DNA from: Harmothoe impar
Taxonomy: Eukaryota; Annelida; Polychaeta; Phyllodocida; Polynoidae
DNA: 64,000 nt
Direction of reading: 5' to 3'
Assembly (NCBI GenBank): GCA_947462335.1
Contig: OX381708.1
Coordinates: forward strand, 45,449,377-45,513,376
Shown piece by piece: positions 12,063-24,800 of this stretch. The notes under the pieces are model-generated. The model did not search any database. It was not told where the DNA came from and worked only from the letters and a program-made list of their open reading frames with translations. Made by a program: the position numbers and the translations under genes. How positions within the stretch are numbered: the first letter of the stretch is position 1; every line of letters begins with the position of its first letter.

Positions 12063-12890
12063 CCCAGCCAGCATTGGTCCCTGGGGCCCATATGTGTTTT
12101 TCTTGGGCCAACTGGGCTTGCCCATATCTGGGTTATGGTCCTTTTTGTCCTGGGCTACCAGTGGGAGCCCAGATGGGCCAGCCCAGGAAAACTTTTTTCC
12201 CCATAAATACGTTGTAAATAATTCAAAATATGCTGATATCTGATTTTCCTCCAGAAATCACAATTTATTGTACATTTTTGTAGTTTATATTCAATCTGGG
12301 CTCAGGCTGGGCACTTTGAATCTGGGCTCGCCCATTTGGAATCCCACTGGTAGCCCTGGACAAAAAGGACCATAACCCAGATATGGGCAAATCAGCTTGC
12401 CCACGCATGCTTCACACTCATGTCAAGGACATAGAACGTCTCTCACCATGAGTGAGAGAGCCAGCATTATTTCCCTCTCTCAGTGCCAACCACAAAGACT
12501 TTATTATTATGTAACTAACACCTCTCATTTCCATCTCTCCTAACAACCCAACTAATACAAATGTAGGCCATAATGGCCATAACCTTTTTTATTCCAAATT
12601 TCTGAAAATCACCACTCTCTCTATATGCCAATACCACCAGGCATGTGTCATAACATCAGACACACCCCTTTAGGCCCTTTCATTTAAATGTAACATAACT
12701 GGTCCATAAGGACATTTCCATGTGCTTATACTTATTCTATGTAGGTCTAGATGACCACCATGAGCTGGATTATTAGTAAGACATGCCCTAGGCTACAGTA
12801 ATTTTCCAGGATAAATAAAAGAAATTTCAACTTCAACTTCAACTTCAACGTAAAAACACATATGGGCCCCACTAAGCAATGCTGGCTGGG
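12063..12890. mobile_element. CCCAGCCAGCATTG foldback element
   Basis: The left end CCCAGCCAGCATTGGTCCC has its complement AGCAATGCTGGCTGGG at the right end. The arms (GGGCCCATATGTGTTTTT, CCCATATCTGGGTTATGGTC, CTACCAGTGGGAGCCCAGAT) pair with 12305-12395 and 12850-12890. The right arm is split by a retroposon fragment. It is related to the outer foldback at 6860-10211. Confidence 0.8.
12403..12850 (+). mobile_element. Retroposon 3' fragment with (TTCAAC)4 tail
   Basis: This interrupts the right arm of the surrounding foldback. It ends with ATAAATAAAAG followed by four TTCAAC units (12826-12849), a microsatellite-type 3' end seen in some LINE and SINE families. No reverse-transcriptase frame is visible. 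The left boundary is approximate. Confidence 0.6.
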
Positions 12891-12998
12891 TGTTACCTTG
12901 GTGCCAGGAGTGTGGCAACCAGTAGGTTTATAGTGTTATCTTAAACATCTAATTAACAAATGTAAATAATACAAATGTCTTTCCTTATGTAGATAACA

Positions 12999-13073
12999 AT
13001 GAAGTCGTTCATGCTGATCAGTTTGGTTATGGCGGTCCTGCTGCTCACCACCACCATGGATGGGGCTGCAGCT
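12999..13073 (+). CDS. Peptide gene, coding exon 1 (signal peptide)
   Basis: The ATG follows ATAACA after an acceptor ending at 12992. The exon encodes 25 residues ending GAAA and closes on GCT with donor GTAAGT, phase 0. It encodes exactly the predicted signal sequence. Confidence 0.7.
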
Positions 13074-13742
13074 GTAAGTTAATGTGTACTTCTGTTTTTG
13101 ATTTATGTGACAGGATTGTCATATAATGTGTGATCTTGCCTAGACTGTCTTCTGGAGGGAAAATATGAGCCAATAGACCATAGTCTGTTACATTTATATA
13201 TTATAAGTACATTTTGTACAACCAAAAGGGTCACATGCTATATAATTGTTTCTCACATAGTACGTGGAAAATGTGCAGCTAGGGGCTGGTATGCTGTGTT
13301 CCACAAACCATAGCACGGTCATAAGTAATGTAACCAAGGCATGTTGGTCAGCAGAATTGACCAGAATATTGTCTGGTGTAGACATTCTTACTCACAAGTA
13401 TAACTGCAATATACTGCCTTCCAAACTACTTCTCCCATTCCATAATTAACCATTCGATTGTATCTGGAAACTTATTTTGACCTCACTGTCTCCTATTTCA
13501 TAGAATAGCAACCTCTACACTGGGCATAGTAGACACTGCTACAATGATGGTTTAATATAATTCTTTTCTACACACAGGATAACAATAACGGCAACAACAA
13601 TAACAACAACAACAACAACAACGGCAATCCTGGCAACAACAACAACAATGGCAATCCTGGCAACAACAACAACAACAACAATAACAACAACAACAACAAC
13701 AACAACAATAACGGCAATCCCGGCAACAATAATGGTCGCTGA
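12999..13742 (+). CDS. Small secreted Asn/Gly-repeat peptide (two coding exons)
   Basis: The exons join in phase 0: 12999-13073 (donor GTAAGT) and 13578-13742 (acceptor CACACAG), giving 79 residues. An acceptor TTCCTTATGTAG ends at 12992, so the 5'UTR starts in an upstream exon, possibly 3917-3982. Residues 1-25 form a signal peptide: MKSF, a hydrophobic core with AVLLL, then GAAA. The remaining 54 residues are about 41 Asn and 8 Gly with three Gly-Asn-Pro-Gly motifs, one Asp at the start, and a C-terminal Gly-Arg. There are no cysteines. Gly followed by a basic residue at the very end is the form that precedes C-terminal amidation, which is only a hypothesis here. I do not recognise the family. 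A secreted structural, antimicrobial or neuropeptide-like role are all open. AATAAA at 14113 is a possible polyadenylation signal. Confidence 0.7.
13578..13742 (+). CDS. Peptide gene, coding exon 2 (Asn/Gly repeat)
   Basis: This starts GAT after acceptor ACACACAG and ends CGC TGA. Asn is coded mainly by AAC, so the exon is also an AAC microsatellite prone to length change. Interruptions by GGC, CCT/CCC and AAT keep the GNPG motifs recognisable. Confidence 0.7.
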   Translation, partial: DNNNGNNNNNNNNNNGNPGNNNNNGNPGNNNNNNNNNNNNNNNNNGNPGNNNGR

Positions 13743-14470
13743 GAGGAGACCCAGCCGCCCCACAGCAGTTATTACTGCTGACCAGTAGAGGCAGACAACA
13801 ACATACCAATGCAGTACATACCCAATGTACAGATGGAATTGAGTCTGTCTTTATTTGGTAAAATATAATATTATACTTCCAATTCGTTTTTTAATCAATA
13901 TAAATGATTATTTCATCAGAGATATTTCGGTGTAAAAATATACAATCAAGCTGCTAGTTAACCAACACAACTAGGACTCTGTCTGCCTTTAATCTGACTT
14001 AAATTATGCAATATTAAATTGCATATCAAATCACATGCCCTAGATGTTAAATTAACTCTCTACAAAGTCTCCAGAATCTAGTATGCATTCCATAACCTAG
14101 TTGTCATTGCAGAATAAAAACTTTCCAAATTGGAATATGGAATTGAAATTTATCAATAAGAACCACTGTATTGTGTGTATGAAGCACACACAATGTGCCC
14201 TGTTCTCTCCAAACGCTGCAAAGTGTCAAAAATTGTTTCACTGCTACATGACATAAAACCACATGATGTCCACATCTGACTCTTAAGAAATATTTAAAAA
14301 CACAGTGTGTGGACTTTATACCTCGAACAATTTTGTTATTTGCGGACCTTTTAGGTAAGATCAGTGCTATATGGGTACTCCTCATATGAATGGGGCTCTT
14401 ACATACACCTGGATAATAAATTAGTATGGACATTATATCAGTTACTTATATGTCAACACCTCACACTCAC
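13743..14470. other. 3' flank of peptide gene
   Basis: Probable 3'UTR followed by AT-rich sequence. No clear AATAAA occurs before 14113. No gene is seen on either strand. Confidence 0.35.
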
Positions 14471-14650
14471 GCTGTAGTATAGTGGTCAGCACCGTTGCCT
14501 TGTACCCCAAAGGTCCAGGGTTCGTGACTCGGTCATGTCAACCTACCCACCATTTTTTCTTCATAAAAATAGAAAATTGAAGATAAAATGGTGGGAAGGT
14601 TGACATGGCTGAGTCACGAACCCTGGACCTTTGGGATACAAGGTGACTGT
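14471..14650. repeat. Hairpin of tRNA-derived sequence
   Basis: GCTGTAGTATAGTGGTCAGC (A-box-like) and AGGTCCAGGGTTCGTGACTC (B-box-like) lie at 14471-14530. The complement of CCTTGTA.CCCAAAGGTCC, the B-box region and GTCAACCT.CCCACCATTTT follows at 14585-14645. The arms are about 70 bp and pair with few mismatches. It is a foldback made from a tRNA-derived SINE. Confidence 0.7.
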
Positions 14651-17600
14651 GATGACCACCCCAGTGGGCACAAAATTCTGTCCAACGTTGAATCCACGTT
14701 TTGTAAAAAAAAGAATTGTCCACCCACACAACCTGTCGTTCTTTTGAATAACAATTGGCCAAGCGCCATTTGACATTATGAAGACTTAAAATTGAAAGAG
14801 AAAGTGTGCTAAAGTTGATCCTTTGGTAGGACCCCCTCAAAAATGTTAATGGAAATTGGTGTGTTCTATTAGACACGTCAATAGTACTTAATACACCATG
14901 TTAAAATTAAATAAATCCAAGAATGTGAAACACTGGAAGTTGTTACTAAGTGAATCAACAAACCTAATGATAGAAAACGTTTTCTTCCTTCTGAGAAGCA
15001 CTTAATAAAACCTAGTTTCAACTTCTAGGGTAGATTCACTGGGAGTCGGCTGCTCCTGTACATGTTTTTCATGACAAATTTGCATGGCTTAATATCTCCA
15101 AGACGAATAACTTCATACATTTGCTAGACATATCACAATGCAGATATTGATTGGGAGGATCACATCTGCTATATTCAAAGATTCATTTTGTCGTGGTTCA
15201 TATTGATATTTATTGATTTATTAGAACTTTTCAGGATCAGTTATTTTCACCCAAAGTCGGCCAGCTTGCACCTCAAGTCGTCCACCTCATAGATCGAGTT
15301 GTCAAGGCACTCGTACATTAAATATGTTAAGTAGATGCTAAGTGAAATAGCTAATATAGCCATGGAATAGGGAAACAATATCGTTCAAAATAGGTCACAA
15401 ATTGTTGAAATAGAAGTGGGTAGTGCCTCTTTGAAATGAGCAGGTGTGGGTTATTTTGTCTACTGGCAAGGGTAAGGGTTATAATATCTCAGCTCTCTTA
15501 TATTATATTGTGGCAAGAAATGAGTCTTTATGAAGACAGCATACACTTCAAATTGTAACTATTCTCAACTGTCTGGTGGGAAGAAAGCTATTTAAGTATT
15601 TAGTATTGATCACAAACTTAAGGTGGCAGCACTGAGTAGCACTCTCGCCCGCTGCACACCACTGCTAAATTGATTTTAGTGTATTGTGCATATGATTAGC
15701 CTATGCCATATTATCATATCTATCTTGTTGGCAAGTATGCAAATAATATTCTTTTTTATGGGGGAAACTCTGCATTTTATACCTATTTTAATCGATGAAG
15801 AAGTAAGTAGTGGCCGACTTAGGGTATAAGGTGGCTGACTTAGGGTTGTGGAAGACTTAGGTGGAAAGTGATATGTTACATGTATAAATTCATAACCAAT
15901 AGTTTAATCGGTATATGCCCCTCACTTGCCTAGATATTATTTATGTATACGGAGGAAGGCATGAACACCATCAGAGATTGATTCAATGATCAGTATCTGT
16001 GATGAAATGCAGTTATCCTCAACGAAAAAAACGGGTCATACAGGGGTACTTCTACACGTTATTAAGAGAGAAAACAATCTTGAATAACATAAGGAAATAT
16101 ACCATGGGATTCTATAAACCTCATGTATCAGTCGAGCATGAACTTACCCTCTTGGCATGCATAATAACCTGGGAATTAGCAGTGAAAGCTGGCCGCATTG
16201 GGGGTGTGGCCGACTTCAGGTGAACCTACCCTAACTCACAAGTTTCATTCTGTCCATTAGATTATTGTGTGCAGGCTTTTTCAACTGAAATGGGTGGTTT
16301 TGTTTTGTCCTGCAAGGGGTTAGAATCGTTCCCTCCTCCTCAAATTAACCACCCCTTGTTCTTAAGATCACTCTCTAACTGCTCTCAAAGATTTTGGTTT
16401 ATGCGGTTAAAGAAATGAAATGTTTATCAGAGCAGACCATATAACCTTAATTCAAATGGGAAACAGGTCATGATAAAAGAAAAACACTAGACAGAATGTA
16501 TTGCTTATCAAATATAATCAACCTATAAATGCCATGCAATGTGGCCCACATTTTATCTGTAAAGGTCACAGCTCCCCTGGCAACCACACACCTCTTGTGA
16601 TTCTTCTAAGTGTTTGAATACTCCAGCTCTACTTTGTTGCCCATGTACATTGTCACAAAACTCCCAGTGCTATTCTGGCTCTGCAAACACTGAAGAGTAC
16701 TGCCTCAATGGTTGCTCCATGGCCTCTTGATCAAATGGCTGTTATGTAAGTTGGCAGGAGGGACTCTCTCCTGGGCCACCCCGGAGGAGGTCATGTAAGC
16801 GGGGTCTGTCAGTCCCGCCAACCCCAGGTCGACACACGTTGCTATTTACAAATCAATTCGCACTAACAGTCAAAGCAAGCTGGGCCAAAGGGAGCTATGA
16901 AGTATTTCTCTGGGGTCAGCGGTTTGCATGCTTTGCTTTTTGAACCTCCACAAAACGGATGATTAACTTTATCATCATGAAGAATATACATTTAGGAGTA
17001 CATGAAACACATGCAACATTAACATGGAATATGAGCATTTTAATTTCAATGTTTTACTCAGAAATGATACATATATCCGTTTCATCAAAAGCTCTGAATG
17101 AATACATGAAATTAGTCAATATGGTCCCTAACTATGTAAATCCGTACAGGTGGACTGTTGAACACACCAGACTTGGTCATGCTGAATAAGAAATATGCCA
17201 TGCATACTTGATGCCACTGACACCTGCTTGTCGACGTCTATTTATACCGTTCTGGCAGGTTGACAGCATATCATGCAGAGAGCAGGTTGGCCTAATTATT
17301 AAAATAAGGGACGGTGATGACAACAGGAGAGGCATGCGATGAATTATTACTGGTTGCAACAAGAGAACGACAGACAGAGAGACGGACAAACACCGAGGCT
17401 TTGAAAGAAAATCTTCATTGTGGGCTCGGGGGAGGGGGCGGGTCTCATCCCAACTAGCTTTAACCATTGGCTGATATAATTATGGTGGTGCTTAGAAAAG
17501 TAGTGTTTGTGCCCCTTTTGTTTTGTTCTGAATGGGAGCCCAGTCCCTCTGCCCCTAACTTTGCCTTTGTTGAAGAGGTATGTTTTCGGAATTGTGTGCG

Positions 17601-17805
17601 TTATATCACAGAGGCTTAGAATTTTTTTTTCATGGGGAGGGGGGGGGGGATTTCCTACGCCACTGAGAGAGAGTGTGGTATGGGATGGGGCGTGGCAAGC
17701 TGGCCACTTAGTCAGGTAGAACTCCCGGGGTAAAGCTGCGTGGGAGAGCAGATCCTACCCCCCCTCCACATGCACACCTCTATGGCAAGTGATATGTTCA
17801 CCACC
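14651..17805. other. Gene-poor stretch
   Basis: AT-rich DNA with dispersed short reading frames only. GC-richer patches at about 16770-16840 and 17400-17600 have no splice-supported frame. I see no RNA gene. Confidence 0.35.
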
Positions 17806-17987
17806 GATATCGGAGCTTCTAACTTTGATATCAGAGTTGCTAACTCTGACATCAGAGTTGCGAACTGTGATATCTGAGTTCATAACTCTGATATCAAATT
17901 TATTACTCCGATATCGAAAATTTAAACTCTGATATCAGAGTTTCTTACTCTTATATCAGAGGTTAAAACTTTGATACCGAGGGTTAA
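17806..17987. repeat. 21-bp palindromic tandem repeat
   Basis: Nine units have a near-exact 21-bp period. The core GATATC (or GACATC, TATATC, GATACC) recurs at about 17806, 17827, 17848, 17869, 17890, 17910, 17931, 17952 and 17973. The spacers read AGAGTTNCTAACTCT, so each spacer is itself an inverted repeat. It lies about 0.9 kb upstream of the death-domain gene start codon. Confidence 0.85.
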
Positions 17988-18091
17988 CAAATGGCTTGCC
18001 ACACACCTCCTCCCCCGCTGTTACAAATCCTCTGATTTGTGTTCTGTGCTGCTCTGGGGTGATTGGCAAGGTTTAGTACCGTGGCATGGGG

Positions 18092-18392
18092 CTACTAATA
18101 GCTAGTCTCGGAGTGTGGTCGGGATTAATTCCATACTCCATGCAGAGGCTCCCTCACCTGAACTCCCCATTCTCCTCCAGCAGCACCCCCCCCCCCAACC
18201 TCCCACCCACCCACCCACACCCACCTGTTGCTGGCTTGCACAGCTCACTACTCTCCCCGAGCCGCCACTCGCCCTCATTCAGCCAAGGCAATTACCACTG
18301 CTTCCACACTGGAGGACACACCTTTCTGGAGAGGCCATACCCCCGCCGTTAAAGCCAACACATTTCTTCTCCAGGAGTTTAACTTCCAGGAT
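18092..18392 (+). other. Possible upstream 5'UTR exon of death-domain gene
   Basis: A GC-rich segment ends AACTTCCAGGAT with donor GTGAGT at 18393, and a pyrimidine-rich acceptor (ATATTATACAG) lies at 18821-18831 before the start-codon exon. The 5' end is unknown and no TATA box is evident. Confidence 0.3.
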
Positions 18393-18831
18393 GTGAGTAT
18401 TTCGTAGGGAACGGTCTTTATTGAGGCAGCTTCCATGCACCGTGACGTGGCAACCAGCGTGAGACAATTCTGTGAATGTTATATTGCCTGTGGATTGAGA
18501 ATGAATGAGTAGTATGCGTGAGTATTAAGGATCTACTGGCTGAAAACTAAGCGGTCTCCTGTGGGCGGAAATTAAGGAGAAGGGGACTCTGCTTGGTGAG
18601 CATTTATCAGTGGAGGGTAGCAGTGCCGGGAATCAATCAGGTCCTGTGCTTGGTGAGTGAGAGGAGAGAGGGAGGTGGTGATCCTCAGCTGGCGGGAGAT
18701 ACTGGCTGTGTTTGGAGCAGCAACACCACCCTCCATACAACACAGGAGGTGAACTACAATAGCAGGAAGAGGAGAGGCGATCAGGCATTAAGCTTACCCC
18801 CACCTCCTCCATACGCTGCCATATTATACAG

Positions 18832-21800
18832 GCTTTAATTCCCACACACTGGAGTAACCTGCTGCATGGGTAGTTTTTATTAAGCTCCCAGACACCATGG
18901 AGGAAGGGTCTACCAGTGTGGGTGAGGAGGGCCTGCAGAATGCGGCCATTCTGACCCAGGAGGACATGGTGGCTTTTGAACGCCTGTGCACGCGCCTCCA
19001 CGAGCTGACTGAAAGCCTGAAGCAGGAGCAAGTGGCCCTCCAGGGCACCCCACTCAAGGACTACGAGCGCCTCCCGGGCCTGAAGGGGGCCTTAGGGGCC
19101 ACTGACGCCGTATGCAATGAGTGCTCAAAGAACTTATTGACCTTGACCTCTCACCTAAGTGACCTTCGTAAGGGCCTGACCTCCGTGTCCTTGACCTTGG
19201 AGGAGAAGTTGACCTCTGAGGGAGCACGATCCTGGGTATTAGAGTCAGAGCCACCAGAACCAGGTAAATTTATCATAATTGTATTTCCATATTACAAGGT
19301 TTCCTGCACATAATCAATGAGGATCAGATGAATAGCAATATTTCATGAACGTGCTTGGCTTAGGCAATAAAAGCAGATGACTTGTTTGAATCAAGTTTAA
19401 TTGAGTTACAATAAAAATAGCAAGGGAGAGAGTTGTAACGTTCATATAAAATGTAGAAACCGATGAGAATGTCAATACACTAACAAATAAACGAATCACA
19501 CTTAGATTTTAAGACGAGGCCTACTAAATAAAGTATTTATGTTCGACGATAGTACCAAACAGATTTACTGGCCTCTTCTGCTGTTGACACATTTGTAAAG
19601 AAGGGTGTCTGATGTTGATACAGGCCACCATCAACATGACTTTATTTCAAGAGAAGCCTCGATTATTTGCCATGGTATGCCTGCATATCATGGTTTTGGA
19701 CCTTAACAGAGAAGGAGTTCTCTAAATGACATACATTACCATAATATTAACACACCAGATTTGTCAATACAATATAGGCCAGTGGATGTTAGATCCAGAT
19801 ATTATCATACTGTGACATTTCATATAAGATACATCTATTGCTGTATACAGCAAACGAATTGGATGAAATTGAAGGAATTCTGATTGTGTTGATTAATTAT
19901 ACAGCAGTTATTAGACGCCATACCCTCCAATTAATACAGTCAGACTAAACTGCAAATATTAAACCCAAAAAAGAACTGCTTTATACTGTAAATCAAAAGT
20001 AGACTACACTACCCATCTACACACATAATGTATATACTGTAAAACTACAGTAGATTCTATTGCTCAGCTACATTAATTACATGTACTAACATTTAGACCT
20101 CTATAGGACATATCGAAATAAGGACTACACACAAATGTATTCAATAATGCACATGGTTACAGCTACTTACATGTATACATAATATGTACATGCATACATA
20201 CTTGGTTATACACCTAGTTAAATATACCTGCACACATACATTCATAATATACCAGGTAACCTCTATATGTTCAATACTAAAGACAGGCAGTCCAATCAGG
20301 GTCATTTGTAGGGCTTTGGTAGCTCTTATCCCCAATTTCCTCACTCTATGTATATATGCAATAATGGGCATTATGCAATACTAATGTACCCAAATCACTC
20401 ACACACTAAGTCCTTCGTTAAATACAAGCATGACTTAACTACCCAGTAAACACAATGACGTTGGTCAGACGTAAATCTACGTTGAATTTTGGTCTGAACT
20501 ACGTAATTTTAGTAGGTTTATCAACGTCAAAACGTTAAGGTTTATTTACCAATCTCAAACCTGCAGGTCTGATTTACATAGCTCCTGAAGACATAAATCT
20601 ATGTTTAACACATTACATATAATTCTACATAGTGGGACTTGTAATATATTGCAGACAAATTTACATTTACAAACAATATTCTTACAAAGTAACTACTTTA
20701 ATTTTCAATCTCATCTCATTCTACATAGTATATTCTTGTAGTTCAATTGAACAGCCTGACAGTATAGATCTGTTGAATAGTTTTGGCTGCAGAGAGGCTT
20801 TGTAGTTCTCCCATTACCACCAATGTGGTGTCCTCACAGTAAAGTGCCTCAAAGCCCCTATTCATGCACAATACTTTAATCACCTGTCCTTTATATATAA
20901 ATGTACTATTGAATATGGTTTATTTGCATGATATTGAATTCATAATTAATGAGAATGTACTGCTTGAATGTGGTAGATTTGTTAAAGAGCTGTAATATTC
21001 TCTCCATAATTGATAGTGCTGCCACCTAGTGTGACACGGAAAAGTCATCTACCCAAGTGAAGTTGAAAAGTTACGTCTTTTAACGTAGATGTACGCAGAA
21101 TTTTTACGTCTGAATGAGGTAGATCAACGTAAATCAGACGTCTACATCTGTTGAACGTAAATAAACCTTAACGTTTTGACGTCTACAAACCTTCCAAAAT
21201 TACCAATCTCAAACCTTTTGGTTGGACATCTACCTAGAGAAACCTCTGAGCTACGTTGGAACTACGTAGGGTGTTTACTGGGTATACTGTGGCATACTCT
21301 TGTGAGATTTGTACAGGTATGCACCTTACTGCTACTCCAATATAGGAAGACTCAGCCATAACCATATAGTCTATCCTGGGTTGGGCCTATGCTGTGTTTA
21401 GAGGTACAACAAATTATCCTAAAATTACAGTTCACACTCAAAATTTCAAGAGAATCTCAGTGAAATAGTCTAAAACATGATCAGCTCGTCAAACCACATG
21501 GTGCTATGAACACATTTCGTTCTGCAATGGGACAGACACAGCTTTACAGGCAGCCCTATAATTAATGACACTACAAGATGCTTGAACACCTGTAATTGCT
21601 TCCTGATATAGAAAATGTCAATTCTATGTTCAGGCTGGGATAAACTTTAAAGAATCTTGCTAAAGGTTACGAAGACAAATTAGACATATATCTTGTCATG
21701 GGGATATTCCGCATTAGCGAGATGATCACTGTACAGCGCCATTTTGTCTGGTACCAGTACTCTTTCCTATACTAACTATAGCAGCCAGATGGTTAGCTGA

Positions 21801-24800
21801 AGCTGGTTCCTGTCATGTCTAAAATTTGGAGTTTCAGGGGCCATACAACTTTCAGTTGTATGCCTCTATTGTGGGTCCTTATGTCATCTGTTCAGATTGG
21901 GGGAATGGTTAGGACTCTGGCCTACTACTTCATGGGTCATGAGTTCAAGCCATGGATGTCAATGCTATTTTGTCTACACACAATTTTGAATATATTTTGG
22001 TAGGTCAAAAATCCTGATAGTATACAATTCGGATAAATAGTTATAGTGTAAAATAAAATTGTCTTATTTTTAACCAGGGCCCCTCCATATCTTTGTTTTA
22101 ACCAACTAGGAGAAAAAAATATGTAGGCCTAGTCTTGGCATGGATTTGAACTTATGACCCCTGGATCGATTGGCCAGTGTCCTAACCACTCCCCCAATCT
22201 GGACAGCTGAAATGAAGGATATTCAACTACCTATGATTCAAAATTGTATGACCCCTAAAACTGTCTATTTTGGACAGGCCAGGAACCAGCTTCAGCTAGA
22301 GGTCTCACAAGGGAGAATCACTGCATCTCGCTAGTGCGGAATACGTTCCGAAGTGTCGGAACCTTGTTGTTTACAGGACGTTTCTATAGTCTTTGCACTT
22401 GTCATATAGTCAGAACTCGGAAGCCAGTTGGCAACGTGTCATCAGAAATGGCCCACCAATATGAGGCAGGCAGTGTGGAGCTAGTTATCGATAGTGAAGG
22501 CCTCATCGGTAAGGATGACCACAACAAATGAAGGTCGGAACAAGACACGACAAAATGGCATTCATAGGTATTGAGCATCAATTATGGAATGGGAGTTACG
22601 CCTTTCTCTACTCTAGTGCTTCACGATTTGAACACACTTTAAATTGGGATGTTCACAGGAAGTACATTTTCCATATCATACATTGCACATTGTCCACGTC
22701 CATCTTTAATGATTTGTGATGCAAATCAATAGCATATTGACGGTCCTTGCACTGTCAGGCTGTCACCAATGACGCTGTAACCTAATAATCACATAATGAA
22801 TATTTGAACACGGCGCTCCCAGATAAGATCAGTACATGCACAGTATACTCCTATACCAATTGCTATGTAGTTATCTAATTCACAGTCGATGAGCTATGTA
22901 GTCCAATGAGAGCATCAAACGGGAGAACCAAATCATAGGTCAAAAGGACAAACTGACGACAGAGAGTATCCTTTCTATCAGAACCAGGGGCTTCTTAATT
23001 CAGTTTACATTGAACTCTCCATTGGAAACCAATCCGTGCTATAAATGCAATTTGCTGCTTTGAGTAGAGAAAGCTTGCAGCTACTTCAAGTAAGGATTTC
23101 TATATTTTATTTGCAAAGGGTGACAATAACTTATAACTCGTGTGTATTAGACTGCTAAACTAAAATCACCCTTTTCCAAAAGAAGATCAATCCATGGCTG
23201 AGCTGGCTTTATAGGCGTTCTAGCCGTTGTGCTTTCATTTCCCCCTTATCAACTACTGAATGCTTGTATGCACCTGCACACAACGAATGATTGCCTTTAT
23301 AAACAATACATATTTAGGAGTAGATATTGCCTAGGAAATAATGACTGAGAAAAGGAAAGATGTCAAGTCTGTTTTCTACATGATTCTGGTAATGACGGAG
23401 AAAACAACGTTTTATATAATTGTTAAAGCCCGGGCCGCCGTATATCAAAGGCTGAGTACCTGTCATGCATGCACGCTGACTGTTGTTGCCGGGGCAGCAT
23501 GTTCTTTGCCTTTAAAGGCGCAGACCTTGGTGCCTCTCCAGCGACAGTCGGAGTGGAGTCAGGACAGGTACTCAGCCCTATATATAGGGGCGCTGGGGGT
23601 TTATTAAGGCGGCCAGCTGCCAGAGCCCCAGGTAGCAACGGTTGGACCCCTATACACTAATTACCCTGGTCAGCGTGTTGGACATTGGTGTCTGGATGCA
23701 GGTAGCCCCAGCCCTCCAGTAAACACACTGTTGACAACTTGGTACGACCTTATTTATTCATGCCTGGCTGGATCCTAGAACACCTGACGCTTTAAACCCT
23801 CCCCTTGTTGTTTACTCTGTCTGTTCGGTATTAGGCTATTACTGTACTGAGTTAAGCTTTCAAAGTTGCCTTTATCCACCTTAAGTATGCTTATGATGCA
23901 GCGCAGGTGTTTAAGTTGATAATCCTTCCAGTCCCTTGTCCAAAGAGTTTAAATCTGCAGCACCCCTGGGCAGCTTCTGAAATCATACTGTCTCCATAAA
24001 AGGAAAACAATCCTCACACTAAAATGCCTTGTATTTGTGTAGTATTGCTAGACACCCAATCAATAATTATTGTTTCTGCAATCAGCGGATACTGTTGATA
24101 CAATTATGTGTATGTCTCGACATTGAAAGCATTACATATATTATATAAGCCTTCACATTCAATTTGTTGATCATACACATGCAGTAAATGAAACAACTCT
24201 TGTGGCCCATTACTGACCCTGATAAAGTTGTGCTAAAGAGAATTATGACCATATAAGCCCTTAGTGTTCTTTCAAGTGATAGCTTAATGATAAACAACTG
24301 CTGTTCACCTTACCGATTACCCTGCTCCATGGGATTATATTATTTGCTGTTATTATGCACGTTGCTCATACGATTATGGGACTTACTAGTTGAGAAGCTA
24401 ATGGTGAACAGGCGTAGATTGTATTGTGCTCTATGGTATCGTTAATCCAGCAAATTGGTGTGATTGTATGTGGTGATATGTAAAGCCTGTACACATGTTA
24501 TTTTGCACTATTATTACTGTACGTGATAATATTATGTGATCCCAGAACATCACTAAATATGTGGCAGATAGAGCATTGTCACATAATAGGTACACCTTCT
24601 ATCTTCACACTATATCATAGTGTCTGCTACTCTAAATCTAAATTACAGGCATATATAGCTATAGAACACAATACCCAGTGGGGGTACTTGAACTACTCCT
24701 TTAAAATGGATAACAATAATTTCTAGTCTTTGAAATGGATAGATCCTAGGGTCACACACACACAGTTCCATTCACTGTTATGCAGCCTTTCGCATTTGTG

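Noticed and set aside
13539..13809. Minus-strand frames of poly-Val and poly-Cys
   Set aside because: They are antisense readings of the AAC repeat in exon 2 of the peptide gene.
17806..17987. CRISPR-like array
   Set aside because: The units are contiguous 21-bp tandem repeats without unique spacers, in a spliced animal genome.
18633..19031. 132-codon minus-strand frame
   Set aside because: Antisense to the 5'UTR and first coding exon of the death-domain gene, whose plus-strand frame is supported by splicing and phase.
23434..23596. TATATATAGG as a gene promoter
   Set aside because: It is part of a palindromic hairpin and no exon follows.
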